64,000 nt of DNA from Latrodectus hesperus (taxonomy: Eukaryota > Arthropoda > Arachnida > Araneae > Theridiidae). Below the pieces are notes generated by a model. That model made no database searches. It was not told the origin of the DNA and worked only from the letters and a program-made list of their open reading frames with translations. Below are positions 60,001-64,000 of the stretch, one piece after another; within the stretch, counting starts at the first letter, position 1, and each line of letters opens with the position of its first letter. Position numbers and translations under genes: made by a program. The stretch is from positions 41,284,436 to 41,348,435 of the forward strand of contig CM075857.1 of assembly GCA_037975125.1 (NCBI GenBank), read 5' to 3'.

Positions 60001-62306
60001 TAATGAAACGGGCGTTGTGGGACCATTTGATCCACTGACTTGGGGGAGGGGAAGTGGCTGGTTTGGTTTGTTTGTCGCTCAACGGTCATTTTTTTCACAC
60101 GAGGGCTAATTAGACCGGGACTTACGGCTTAAAGTGGATTCCGAACCACTACAAACATCCATGCCCAAGGTGGGATTCGAACCCATGAACTGTTGAACCG
60201 AAGGGGAGTGGGGACCACTGTCTAATATGACTAAATATGCTTTTGACAAGCCTTATGGAATTAAATTTTCCTTGCAAGATTAATAATTTTGACAGTGAAA
60301 ACTGAAGTCATAGGTAAAATGATGGCTCTAAATAAATTCCATCACTGGACCTGATATTTATTGCACAACTAATGAAACAAAATTGTCATCCCCAATGGAA
60401 AAATATACTACTGTATTCTAAACAGAAATCTTAATCATATCATGGGAATAGAATATTTTGACAAAAACTACTTTTTCTAGAGAACTTTGTAATGATAGAA
60501 AATCTGCATTACTGGCTTAGAAAAAGTCTGACTAAACTTATGTTTTTGTCTGGAAGCTATACTTTACTTTGCACAAGATAGCCAATGATAAATCTCTCAC
60601 TTTAATATGGGTATTTTGATGTCCCTGGAAATGAATTAATTGAGAAGCTGGCCAGAGCTATACGAGCAATAGGTTCTTGTTTGTAGTGAACCAGTACTAA
60701 TTTAAAAGCACTGCGCTGATCAGATTTGATCTCTTCAAAAAATAAGTTTTTCAACTAATTTAACATTAGAGAGCAAAGGCAAGCAAAACTAACAAACAGC
60801 ACCAGTCCTAGTAAAAGATAAATGGGGATATTGAAGCTCAGTAGATTGTTTAAGAAGAATAGTAGAATTTCCCCACAGGACACTGACACCCTATGACATC
60901 ACACTAAAAGAGATGTATTAGACAAAATTATTTGTGGTTCAAGTGTATATATGAAGGAAACTCCCACGAGTGGGAAGTTTTAGATTATCATAGAATAATA
61001 GGCAAACCTGAAATAATATCTGCATAAAGATCTGTGTGAACACCTGAGTCAGTATTGAATAGAATCCTGGATGCAGCAGGATGTCCCTGTTAGGTGTCTG
61101 CTGAATTTTGCCTCAGCTATTGGTCTCTAAATAAGAGCTTTCTTTTCAGGATACAATACAAGACCTTCGGATGCAGCTCTAAGTTCTCTTGGAACCACAA
61201 ATCCTTAAAGCTATACACTCCTGATTTTTGACAAAGAAACTTATTGCTGCTTCAAATTTGCTTCTTTATTGGGCATACTAAACAATATTTTTATGAGTAC
61301 TTTATAAAGAGAGAAAAATCTGGTGTAAGAAGAATTATAGATCTAATAGTTAGTATTCTACTTTATAAACTTGAATCTACAAACTATTTTATGCGTCCTT
61401 ATAAGAAAAAATGCCTAGTTATGAAATTCCTTCAAAATTTTTTAAATTACTTTAGATTTAATAAATTTTTTATTTCAATATATTATGATATGCAAATCTT
61501 ACATTAAACTCCACCACAAAAATCAATTATGTGTTAGCAAAAATTTTACAAATTTTCTCAAATATAATTATCAAACAATTTAATTGTTTTAAGATATTTT
61601 CAAAGAAAAAGTATAGTTATTCATAACCAAAAAAAATACAGAAGTTTTAAAATCGATGTAAAAAAATTTATTTTTCCAAAAAGTTTCAAACTTTTTTGAA
61701 AAATATATTTTTCAAAATGTAAATTTTGCAAATTTTTATTTGTAATTTTTTGTAAAATTTTGTAAATTTTTGACTGCAACAACTTTTTGATAATTAAAAC
61801 CCAAAATTGGAATAATTTGCTGTGAGAAAAAAATTAACTTCACATATGCATCTTCAATACATGTGTGTGTTTTAATGTAATCATAAAACAAAAATGGTTG
61901 CAATTAATTTTTATACAATTTCAACAAAGAAAGTTCAAGTATGGATCTAAAAATAAAGAATTAAAAACCTAAAAATGTTATAAATGATGAGAAATACTTA
62001 ATTGTGAAGCAAACGCAAAATATTACAAAAGTATAAATGAAAAATAAAAAAATGAGAAAATTCTGTTCATGCTATGTAATCAATTTACCAGTTAATTCTT
62101 GACTGGAAGCATACATATTTTGAATCTGGCAAGACTAGCTTTTTGAATTAAAATGTATGTTTAAATGAATATTTAAAATTTTCAAAATACATTTAACTTA
62201 CCATAATTTAATTGCAATTCATCATACTCTGATTTCTGTTGTTCAATTGTAGCTTCAGCTGCATCTAATTTCAAATTCATTTCTTGAATTTTTTCATTGC
62301 TTTTTT
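30496..62306 (-). CDS. Large coiled-coil protein gene (5' end beyond window)
   Basis: Multi-exon minus-strand gene reconstructed from splice signals and phase. The 25 exons listed separately total 2072 bp. After two entering phase bases they give 690 codons including the stop, and every junction keeps the frame. Exons 1-10 (about residues 1-410) are Glu/Lys/Leu-rich coiled coil joined in phase 1. From exon 11 on all junctions up to exon 23 are phase 0, and most exons are 27-57 bp, encoding a Lys/Ser-rich, probably disordered tail. The end has FAKFMGSTIRNV and PRMTRGRKKLFN. No motor, kinase or other globular domain is visible. It may be a cytoskeletal, centrosomal, kinetochore or Golgi coiled-coil protein; the name cannot be given from what is seen. 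Exons 17 and 20 are tentative and can be removed without breaking the frame. Confidence 0.85.
31088..31183 (-). CDS. Tail exon 24 with RGRKKLF motif
   Basis: 96 bp ending at donor GTAAGT, phase 1 on both sides. Reads ESVTSVPSPRMTRGRKKLFN and then IETATTSAAKW. The SP and basic RGRKKLF text could be a phosphorylated nuclear or spindle targeting motif (inference). Confidence 0.82.
31190..33520 (-). other. Intron between exons 24 and 23
   Basis: 2.3 kb of AT-rich intron. No repeat or RNA was recognised. Confidence 0.5.
33525..33600 (-). CDS. Tail exon 23
   Basis: 76 bp between ATTATGTGTTTAG and GTAAGT, entering phase 0 and leaving phase 1. Reads VKEDTENMSPVQKFAKFMGS and then TIRNV. The SPVQKF segment and the following residues are more ordered in character than the rest of the tail. 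Confidence 0.82.
33605..34540 (-). other. Intron 22/23, unique part
   Basis: AT-rich DNA left of the RTE fragment, nothing recognised. Confidence 0.45.
34545..35610 (-). pseudogene. RTE-type LINE remnant in an intron
   Basis: Degraded minus-strand reverse transcriptase, in the same sense as the host gene. From right to left it reads RSGV..DVV..CFLFSIILERII (the RT GVRQGD..S.LLF region, about 35380), YLNSQVNINITSEIQMQINA (about 35060), ITKIRPILAYS then EIWTITQKDENVLSL (about 34900), and ECSGHAIRMN (about 34730). This order is that of RTE-like elements. It has many stops and is inactive. Confidence 0.7.
35611..36285 (-). other. Intronic DNA with one hairpin
   Basis: Apart from the hairpin at 35873-35941, nothing was recognised. 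Confidence 0.4.
35873..35941. repeat. Imperfect 69-base hairpin
   Basis: A perfect 13-base outer stem (ATTCATAGCCTCT / AGAGGCTATGAAT) continues inward through CATGTGGAACATG / CATGTTTCACATTC with small bulges around an 11-13 base loop. Size and shape are like a microRNA precursor or a small foldback repeat. Confidence 0.7.
36290..36740 (-). pseudogene. RTE-type LINE 3' coding remnant
   Basis: The minus frame 36410-36733 reads RTNSELYKLYKEPDFVKFI and QRLKWAGHLSRMNDNRVMKK, the typical text before the C terminus of RTE-like LINE proteins (L.ELY...DIV..I..QRLRWAGH..RM). The plus-strand left border begins with TCTTCTTCTTCATTGGCCTG. Same orientation as the fragment at 34545; it may be a second insertion or the far part of one element. 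Confidence 0.75.
36741..37815 (-). other. Intronic AT-rich DNA with a short palindrome
   Basis: Holds the palindrome at 37320-37355 and otherwise nothing recognised. Confidence 0.45.
37320..37355. repeat. Near-perfect 36-base palindrome
   Basis: 17-base perfect arms around two bases; the left arm begins ATAATTTTTTATTAGAA. In this AT-rich intron it may be chance or replication slippage. Confidence 0.75.
37817..37903 (-). CDS. Tail exon 22
   Basis: 87 bp between TTTTTTTTTAATAG and GTAACT, phase 0. Reads KKPSGGMKPAAKKTLRTEKR and then TGANKNAIN. Lys-rich, low in hydrophobics. Confidence 0.82.
38596..38637 (-). CDS. Tail microexon 21
   Basis: 42 bp between TTTGTTTATAG and GTAAGT, phase 0. Reads KSSEEFAPAKKVSK. 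Confidence 0.78.
38640..40685 (-). other. Intron between exons 21 and 20/19
   Basis: Mostly AT-rich. 39850-40340 is somewhat more mixed and may be an old repeat; no family was seen. The smaller introns 37905-38595 and 40721-41687 hold nothing recognised. Confidence 0.4.
40688..40720 (-). CDS. Tentative tail microexon 20
   Basis: 33 bp between TTTTTTTTTGCAG and GTTAGT, phase 0, RNSAALFSNLV. Good acceptor, fair donor. More hydrophobic than the other tail exons, so less certain. Confidence 0.35.
41688..41729 (-). CDS. Tail microexon 19
   Basis: 42 bp between AAATTATAG and GTAAGT, phase 0. Reads DSEDEHTKIKSRKR, acidic then basic. Confidence 0.78.
41834..41887 (-). CDS. Tail exon 18
   Basis: 54 bp between TTTTTTTCATAG and GTATGT, phase 0. 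Reads SRRPLRSRQPKAVALLES, an Arg-rich basic patch that could serve nuclear import or nucleic acid/microtubule binding (inference). The intron before it is long (at least 4.9 kb) and carries a LINE and a SINE. Confidence 0.8.
41890..43610 (-). other. Left part of the long intron 17/18
   Basis: AT-rich. A 69-codon plus frame at 42524-42733 has no family features, splice context or repeat partner. Confidence 0.4.
43615..43765 (-). repeat. SINE family A copy (truncated)
   Basis: Starts GATTTGTTTATTGCTCAACG and includes CAGTTTAAAGTTGATTG, then loses the middle and keeps ATTCAAATCC near the B-box position. Older than the copy at 60062. Confidence 0.6.
43865..44930 (+). pseudogene. LINE RT remnant antisense to the host gene
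   Basis: Plus-strand RT of the same type as at 28985. Reads GQDNYDQSFRSYQS (about 43910), PLHNLQFTY (about 44022), ELKVSPQKTNLILFIAKE (about 44485) and LDQKLTW-like text (about 44620). The catalytic YADD block is too damaged to confirm. Stops and shifts throughout. Confidence 0.7.
44931..46860 (-). other. Right part of the long intron
   Basis: May include more of the LINE to about 45210 (a C run lies near 45190). The rest is AT-rich with nothing recognised. Confidence 0.4.
46863..46895 (-). CDS. Tentative tail microexon 17
   Basis: 33 bp between AATTTTATTTCAG and CGT|GTAGAT, phase 0, LCSHHTKQSRR. The donor is weak. If it is not used, the frame reads on to a stop at 46767 and could act as an alternative last exon ending ...VVVKSS. 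Optional for the frame. Confidence 0.35.
46900..48430 (-). other. Intron between exons 17 and 16
   Basis: AT-rich with several chance frames. A short C-rich patch (CTCCCTCCCCCCACA) lies near 47480. Confidence 0.45.
48433..48459 (-). CDS. Tail microexon 16 (27 bp)
   Basis: 27 bp between ATCTGTTTTCAG and GTAAGG, phase 0. Reads EIKSDNKNK. The smallest exon found; both sites are strong. Confidence 0.7.
48566..48604 (-). CDS. Tail microexon 15
   Basis: 39 bp between TTTCTATTACAG and GTATTT, phase 0. Reads VEESKSSSSLTSE. Confidence 0.75.
48915..49100 (-). repeat. SINE family A copy in intron
   Basis: Starts GATTTGTTTGTTGCTCAACA, continues to CATGCCCAAGGTGGGATTTG and ends GAACACATGAGCTGTTCAAC; same orientation as the host gene. 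Confidence 0.75.
49509..49565 (-). CDS. Tail exon 14
   Basis: 57 bp between GTATGATTCTAG and GTAAGA, phase 0. Reads KENVSVDKENSDSCSESFK. Acidic and Ser-rich. Confidence 0.78.
49650..49682 (-). CDS. Tail microexon 13
   Basis: 33 bp between TTTTATTTCAG and GTATGT, phase 0. Reads AKNKNATSKPK, a basic stretch. Confidence 0.7.
49826..49858 (-). CDS. Tail microexon 12
   Basis: 33 bp between TTCTTTATAG and GTAAGT, phase 0. Reads LKKKIKNNSNE. Confidence 0.7.
49865..50565 (-). other. Intron between exons 12 and 11
   Basis: AT-rich, nothing recognised. The introns at 49101-49508 and 48605-48914 are likewise empty apart from the SINE. Confidence 0.45.
50570..50674 (-). CDS. Coiled-coil gene exon 11
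   Basis: 105 bp between ATTATATTAG and GTATGT, phase 0 on both sides. Starts MFALKQQHEIEVTESMNLKS and ends ENAELKSENSN. It is the last clearly coiled-coil exon. Confidence 0.85.
51004..51086. repeat. (TA)n-(TG)n microsatellite in an intron
   Basis: TA dinucleotides to 51067 followed by ten TG units. Confidence 0.95.
51547..51602 (-). CDS. Coiled-coil gene exon 10 (phase switch)
   Basis: 56 bp between TTCTTATACAG and GTAATA. Enters after a phase-1 donor and leaves in phase 0, so it is the adaptor between the phase-1 rod exons and the phase-0 tail exons. Reads LLDIQKDMKNLKSEHTKQ. Confidence 0.82.
51610..52230 (-). other. Intron between exons 10 and 9 with a perfect hairpin
   Basis: AT-rich intron holding the 42-base palindrome at 52036-52077. 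Confidence 0.5.
52036..52077. repeat. Perfect 18-bp inverted repeat, 6-base loop
   Basis: The left arm TTTTTAATGTTGATTAAA (52036) and the right arm (52060-52077) are exact reverse complements. Confidence 0.85.
52236..52388 (-). CDS. Coiled-coil gene exon 9
   Basis: 153 bp between AATTTATTTTAG and GTTTGG, phase 1 on both sides. Includes IKLLEMNELKASEKIKLLQC and KKKEIADRERQIRDKEANIS, strongly charged coiled coil. Confidence 0.87.
52838..52921 (-). CDS. Coiled-coil gene exon 8
   Basis: 84 bp between ATTTTTTTAG and GTATGT, phase 1 on both sides. Reads ATNRINELKDEKQLIADSTA and then KRINEN. Third exon of exactly 84 bp in the rod. Confidence 0.85.
52925..54365 (-). other. Intron between exons 8 and 7
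   Basis: 1.4 kb AT-rich intron. The 73-codon minus frame at 53545-53766 lacks splice context and is not called as an exon. Confidence 0.45.
54368..54562 (-). CDS. Coiled-coil gene exon 7
   Basis: 195 bp between AATTTTCAG and GTGAGT, phase 1 on both sides. Includes YLKEQLKEIENNFEKSELTV and NLKLKNGISDLENEVKSLNE. Confidence 0.88.
54565..55378 (-). other. Intron between exons 7 and 6
   Basis: AT-rich, nothing recognised. Confidence 0.5.
55380..55571 (-). CDS. Coiled-coil gene exon 6
   Basis: 192 bp between GTCTCTTCAG and GTAAAC, phase 1 on both sides. Includes NNLKHKLLNATNTLKELDSS and ENALKKLEEEKKFFEEKYNE. Confidence 0.88.
55719..55895 (-). CDS. Coiled-coil gene exon 5
   Basis: 177 bp between TTTTCATTACAG and GTTAGT, phase 1 on both sides. 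Starts NMEKQSSECKEATKVLEEKN and includes EEELSKLKEVNHSLNEKC. Typical coiled coil. Confidence 0.88.
56480..57010 (+). pseudogene. 5' mariner half: transposase N-terminus
   Basis: Holds helix-turn-helix-like text (KISNCKISNIINQK, about 56512) and then the region shared with the 3' half. Relative to that half it lacks 72 bp (24 codons; the equivalent of 58125-58196), joined at GTGGCTC|TTGATGAAG. Its frame 56797-57042 keeps LDEAWIYLNE with the first catalytic Asp and RKRGEKNLETWFHQC. It ends at GGAAAAAAAAATTTGC, where the duplicated segment begins. Confidence 0.75.
57014..57916. repeat. Segmental duplication copy A (within mariner)
   Basis: Direct duplicate of 62123-63024. It begins AATCTGGCAAGACTAGC and ends with ACTATATAAAA, the same in both copies. 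It carries coiled-coil exon 4 with its splice sites. Small differences (for example CTTGGTCTCCTGATTAGAGAATCGTC against CTTAGTCTCCTAATTAGAATCATC) show that it is not an exact copy. Both flanks are mariner sequence. Confidence 0.9.
57093..57197 (-). CDS. Coiled-coil gene exon 4 (copy A, inside split mariner)
   Basis: 105 bp between GTTCAATTTCAG and GTAAGT, phase 1 on both sides, identical to exon 1. It joins exon 3 and exon 5 in frame. It lies in the 903-bp segment that separates the two halves of a mariner element. Splice sites and frame are intact, so inclusion would simply repeat 35 residues in the rod. Whether it is spliced in cannot be seen from DNA. Confidence 0.8.
57917..58884 (+). pseudogene. 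3' mariner half: transposase catalytic domain
   Basis: The frame 57971-58480 (169 codons) gives the second DNA-binding part (SIEKSLDTSVVTINKIINQL) and IVTLDEAWIY with catalytic D77. A single shift at about 58476 leads into frame 58477-58797 with D6 in QQDKTTSHTSK and D48 in SSMDYCAFGLLKRAL; 41 residues lie between the last two aspartates (DD41D). The normal C terminus VQKKGY and stop are present at 58797, then the 3' TIR. The N-terminal part is missing in this half. All three catalytic aspartates survive, so decay is mild, but the frameshift and missing start make it inactive. Confidence 0.85.
58890..59215 (-). other. Intron DNA right of the mariner
   Basis: AT-rich, nothing recognised. The intron 55900-56255 left of the mariner is also empty except for a G run at 56230-56239. 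Confidence 0.45.
59219..59302 (-). CDS. Coiled-coil gene exon 3
   Basis: 84 bp between GGTTTGTTTTAG and GTTTGT, phase 1 on both sides. Reads SMIEEIANLKKEKNSVEESL and then HKMKIET. The same length as exon 2 and similar text (LKKEKNSVEE / LQNEKNSTVKE) suggest that the two arose by exon duplication. Confidence 0.85.
59459..59542 (-). CDS. Coiled-coil gene exon 2
   Basis: 84 bp between TTTTATTTCAG and GTATGT, phase 1 on both sides. Reads QSAKTIVNLQNEKNSTVKEL and then NEIKTNA, with hydrophobic residues at heptad spacing. Confidence 0.85.
59545..60060 (-). other. Intron DNA, part mixed composition
   Basis: A small inverted pair CTTCTTTTTAAAGAAG lies near 59678. 59990-60060 is GC-richer (GGGGGAGGGGAAG). 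No family was seen. Confidence 0.35.
60062..60205 (-). repeat. SINE family A, best preserved copy
   Basis: All blocks are clear: CGCTCAACGGTCATTTTTTT, GAGGGCTAATTAGACCGGGA, AAAGTGGATTCCGAACCACT, ACAAACATCCATGCCCAAGG, GTGGGATTCGAACCCATGAA. The last contains a perfect reversed B box. The low divergence suggests the most recent insertion of the family here. Confidence 0.85.
60290..61215 (+). pseudogene. LINE RNase H and 3' end remnant, antisense in intron
   Basis: Plus-strand decayed RNase H, with DVPGNELIEKLARA (the ...PGH..GNE.AD.LAR block, about 60620) and tail text close to that at 29761-29940: SWMQQDVPVRCLLNFASAIG (about 61070) against EPWMLQNIPVKCLLNFLSVT. Same family as the element at 28985; the SINE at 60062 lies just to its left. 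Confidence 0.7.
61220..62085 (-). other. Intron DNA, nothing recognised
   Basis: AT-rich. The 87-codon plus frame at 61244-61507 shows no family features. Confidence 0.45.
62089..62123 (-). pseudogene. Possible truncated coiled-coil exon at the duplication border
   Basis: On the minus strand a frame reading QNMYASSQELT plus one base ends at a good donor (GTAAAT), in the phase-1 class of the rod exons and compatible with exon 2. Its upstream side stops at the left border of the 62123-63024 duplicate. The only acceptor there (TTGCCAG) would demand phase 0, which exon 1 does not supply. It may be an exon cut by the rearrangement. Confidence 0.3.
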
Positions 62307-63024
62307 CTGAAATTGAACAGTAAACATAAAACAAAAATATTTATTCTGGCATATAACCATATTTTAGAAACTATTTACATTACATAAGAATTAAAAAAAA
62401 AGTTTCCAGTATTATTACTCAGAACATTGACATGAAGCCGATTTTTAATTAACAACAAAATAAATTATATCTATCAAGGTAAGAAGTTTTCTACATTAAA
62501 TTTGAGGTAAGGAAACAAACTTAGTCTCCTAATTAGAATCATCTAAAAAACTTTATAATATAAAATGACAAAATTGAATTCATTTAAGAGTCTTAATGAA
62601 GCTGATACATATTACTCAATAAAAATGGAAGCCATAATGAATACAAGTACAATAAATTACAATTATCTGAAAGCAGTTTATCAGCAATGTCTATCAACAT
62701 TTATTATTATAGTATTTCAAAACAAAGAATTAAAGAAACAATTTTTTGAATTTTTTTAAAGAAAATCTATATTAATGAATAATTAATTTATTTTATTATT
62801 CCTCAAGTGATAATGTTGGTTATTTGTTGATAACTATACAAATGCATATTTTTGTGTTAATTTGTGTACTTATTGCATAATTTTAAGGATCATCCACAAA
62901 AGTGCTTCACTTGCAGCCTTGAATAAAGTAAATAATTAGGAGTTAACAATATAGAATAAATTTATATTTAGTTATAAATTTACAGTATATCCAATATACT
63001 CTAGGAACATACAACTATATAAAA
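62123..63024. repeat. Segmental duplication copy B
   Basis: 902 bp, partner of 57014-57916 in the same orientation, about 5.1 kb apart. Carries exon 1 (copy B). The flanks are not mariner, so B is the more likely source copy. Both copies also hold a 60-odd codon plus-strand frame (57468-57653, 62565-62759), discussed in the findings. Confidence 0.9.
62202..62306 (-). CDS. Coiled-coil gene exon 1 in window (copy B)
   Basis: Acceptor GTTCAATTTCAG, donor GTAAGT. 105 bp, entering with two phase bases and leaving in phase 1. Reads KSNEKIQEMNLKLDAAEATI and then EQQKSEYDELQLNY. It is identical over its whole length to exon 4 and lies in the duplicated segment 62123-63024. The upstream exon, which must end in phase 1, was not found before the right edge. 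Confidence 0.75.
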
Positions 63025-63309
63025 AAATTATACTTTACTTTTATGCTAATTGAATCGAAAATCATCAAAATTCGGGGGGGAATGCAGCTGTATTGTAAAA
63101 TATTTTAGTATACTATAAAATTAACATAACAATATGAGAAATCAATTTAATTTTTTTAAACTTTGGAATAATTATATTCACAGTCTTGACATATGTCTAA
63201 TATAAGCAGTATGATACTTTAAACATACTATGAGATATTTTGGTAATCTCAAATTTTAAAGTTTATTTATATGAACAATCATTTTTTACAATGTTTAGTT
63301 CAGGGTTAG

Positions 63310-63455
63310 TGAGTTTGTTGGTTACTCATTTTTTTGACATAAGGGCTAATTAAACTGGGAGGGGATTCTGAGACTAAACAAACATCAAAATCAAGATAAA
63401 ATCAAATCCAAAAATTGTTGAACTTAAATTTACTGTGTTTTAACCATTTGCCCAC
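63310..63455 (-). repeat. SINE family A, diverged copy
   Basis: Keeps GTTGGTTACTCATTTTTTTG, AAGGGCTAATTAAACTGGGA and a weak ACAAACATC...AAATTGTTGAAC end. The B box is largely lost. Confidence 0.6.
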
Positions 63456-63459
63456 AACT

Positions 63460-64000
63460 CTCAGCTGCAGTTAATGAATCACCTTTCAGTTAAATGTGAC
63501 TAACTGTTACAGTTGATTAAAAAGAGTTAAGAACATATGTCTGAGATGGAAATAGAGTTAAAAAACAATTCCTCTATTATCTTAGCTCACCATTTAAAAA
63601 TCAACCTTCCTGCTGTACAAAAAAAAAAAAAAAAAAAAAAAATTGAGAAATACATTTAAAATTAGTTAACTTATTTTTTTCCTTTAACAAATAAACATTA
63701 AGGAAACAAGTTTTATGCCATTGGAAAACATTTTATACAGGTCCATTAGCTCCTAAAGTATGGTTAAACTATAAAAATCTTGAAGTTAAACTAACTATTT
63801 ACACATTACAATATCATCCAAAAAATCAAAGGCATTATGAAATCAGTAATTAAGTTACATCACAAATACAGTATTAAATAAATGGATCGACCATATAAAG
63901 ATTAAAAATTTCATTCATAAATTTGCTGAAAACTGTTATAAAACAAAAATCATTGGAGATGGGATGGTCTGCATGATGTTGGTAATAGGCAAGACTTGCT
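63460..64000. other. Right edge, presumably intron
   Basis: AT-rich with an A run at about 63620-63642. No exon with the phase needed by exon 1 was found, so the gene continues past the window. Confidence 0.45.

Noticed and set aside
63587..63608. Exon-like stretch on the minus strand after TTTTTGTACAG, with donor GTGAGC
   Set aside because: The only open frame would leave in phase 2, while the next exon (62306) needs phase 1; two frames stop at once.
1..64000. CRISPR arrays, bacterial operons or prophage
   Set aside because: Direct repeats with regular spacers are absent, and coding sequence is spliced; all signals are eukaryotic.

Overview
This is eukaryotic, strongly AT-rich DNA: interrupted coding sequence with GT/AG introns, very long (TA)n microsatellites, non-LTR retrotransposon remnants, mariner/pogo-type DNA transposons and tRNA-derived SINEs. 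The mix (DD41D and classical mariner, Jockey/I-type and RTE-type LINEs, tRNA-headed SINEs in AT-rich DNA) suits an arthropod, and an arachnid such as a spider is my best guess; that is inference. There is no bacterial-type operon and no CRISPR array. No rRNA or intact tRNA gene was recognised.

Left part (1-24 kb): mostly non-coding. It holds a cluster of tRNA-derived SINE pieces (211-790), a decayed mariner (4830-5905), single SINEs of other families, seven long TA arrays, a 0.96-kb inverted repeat with 430-bp arms (11236-12195), and a pogo/Tigger-like remnant with terminal inverted repeats (13793-14546). A few exon-like segments suggest a plus-strand gene near 19.1-19.7 kb and a minus-strand exon near 22.5 kb.

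Middle (24.3-30.0 kb): a nested transposon stack. Pieces of a plus-strand LINE (gag-like, endonuclease, linker, then RT, RNase H and tail) lie on both sides of a minus-strand Jockey-like LINE and an 834-bp TA-flanked MITE.

Right part (30.5 kb to the right edge): one large minus-strand gene that enters from beyond the window. I could trace 25 exons (two tentative) whose reading phases close exactly to a stop at 30496. It encodes at least 690 residues: a coiled-coil rod from phase-1 exons, then a Lys/Ser-rich tail from very small phase-0 exons, ending near a basic RGRKKLF motif. The protein is not identified; a cytoskeletal, centrosomal or mitotic coiled-coil protein is possible. Its introns carry LINE and SINE remnants.

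The most remarkable locus is 56262-58884. A DD41D mariner with 27-bp inverted repeats is split into two overlapping halves by a 903-bp segment carrying one exon of the host gene. The same segment, with the exon identical over 105 bp, sits 5 kb away at 62123-63024. This looks like gap repair at a mariner site that captured a neighbouring exon and gave the gene an extra in-frame coiled-coil repeat.
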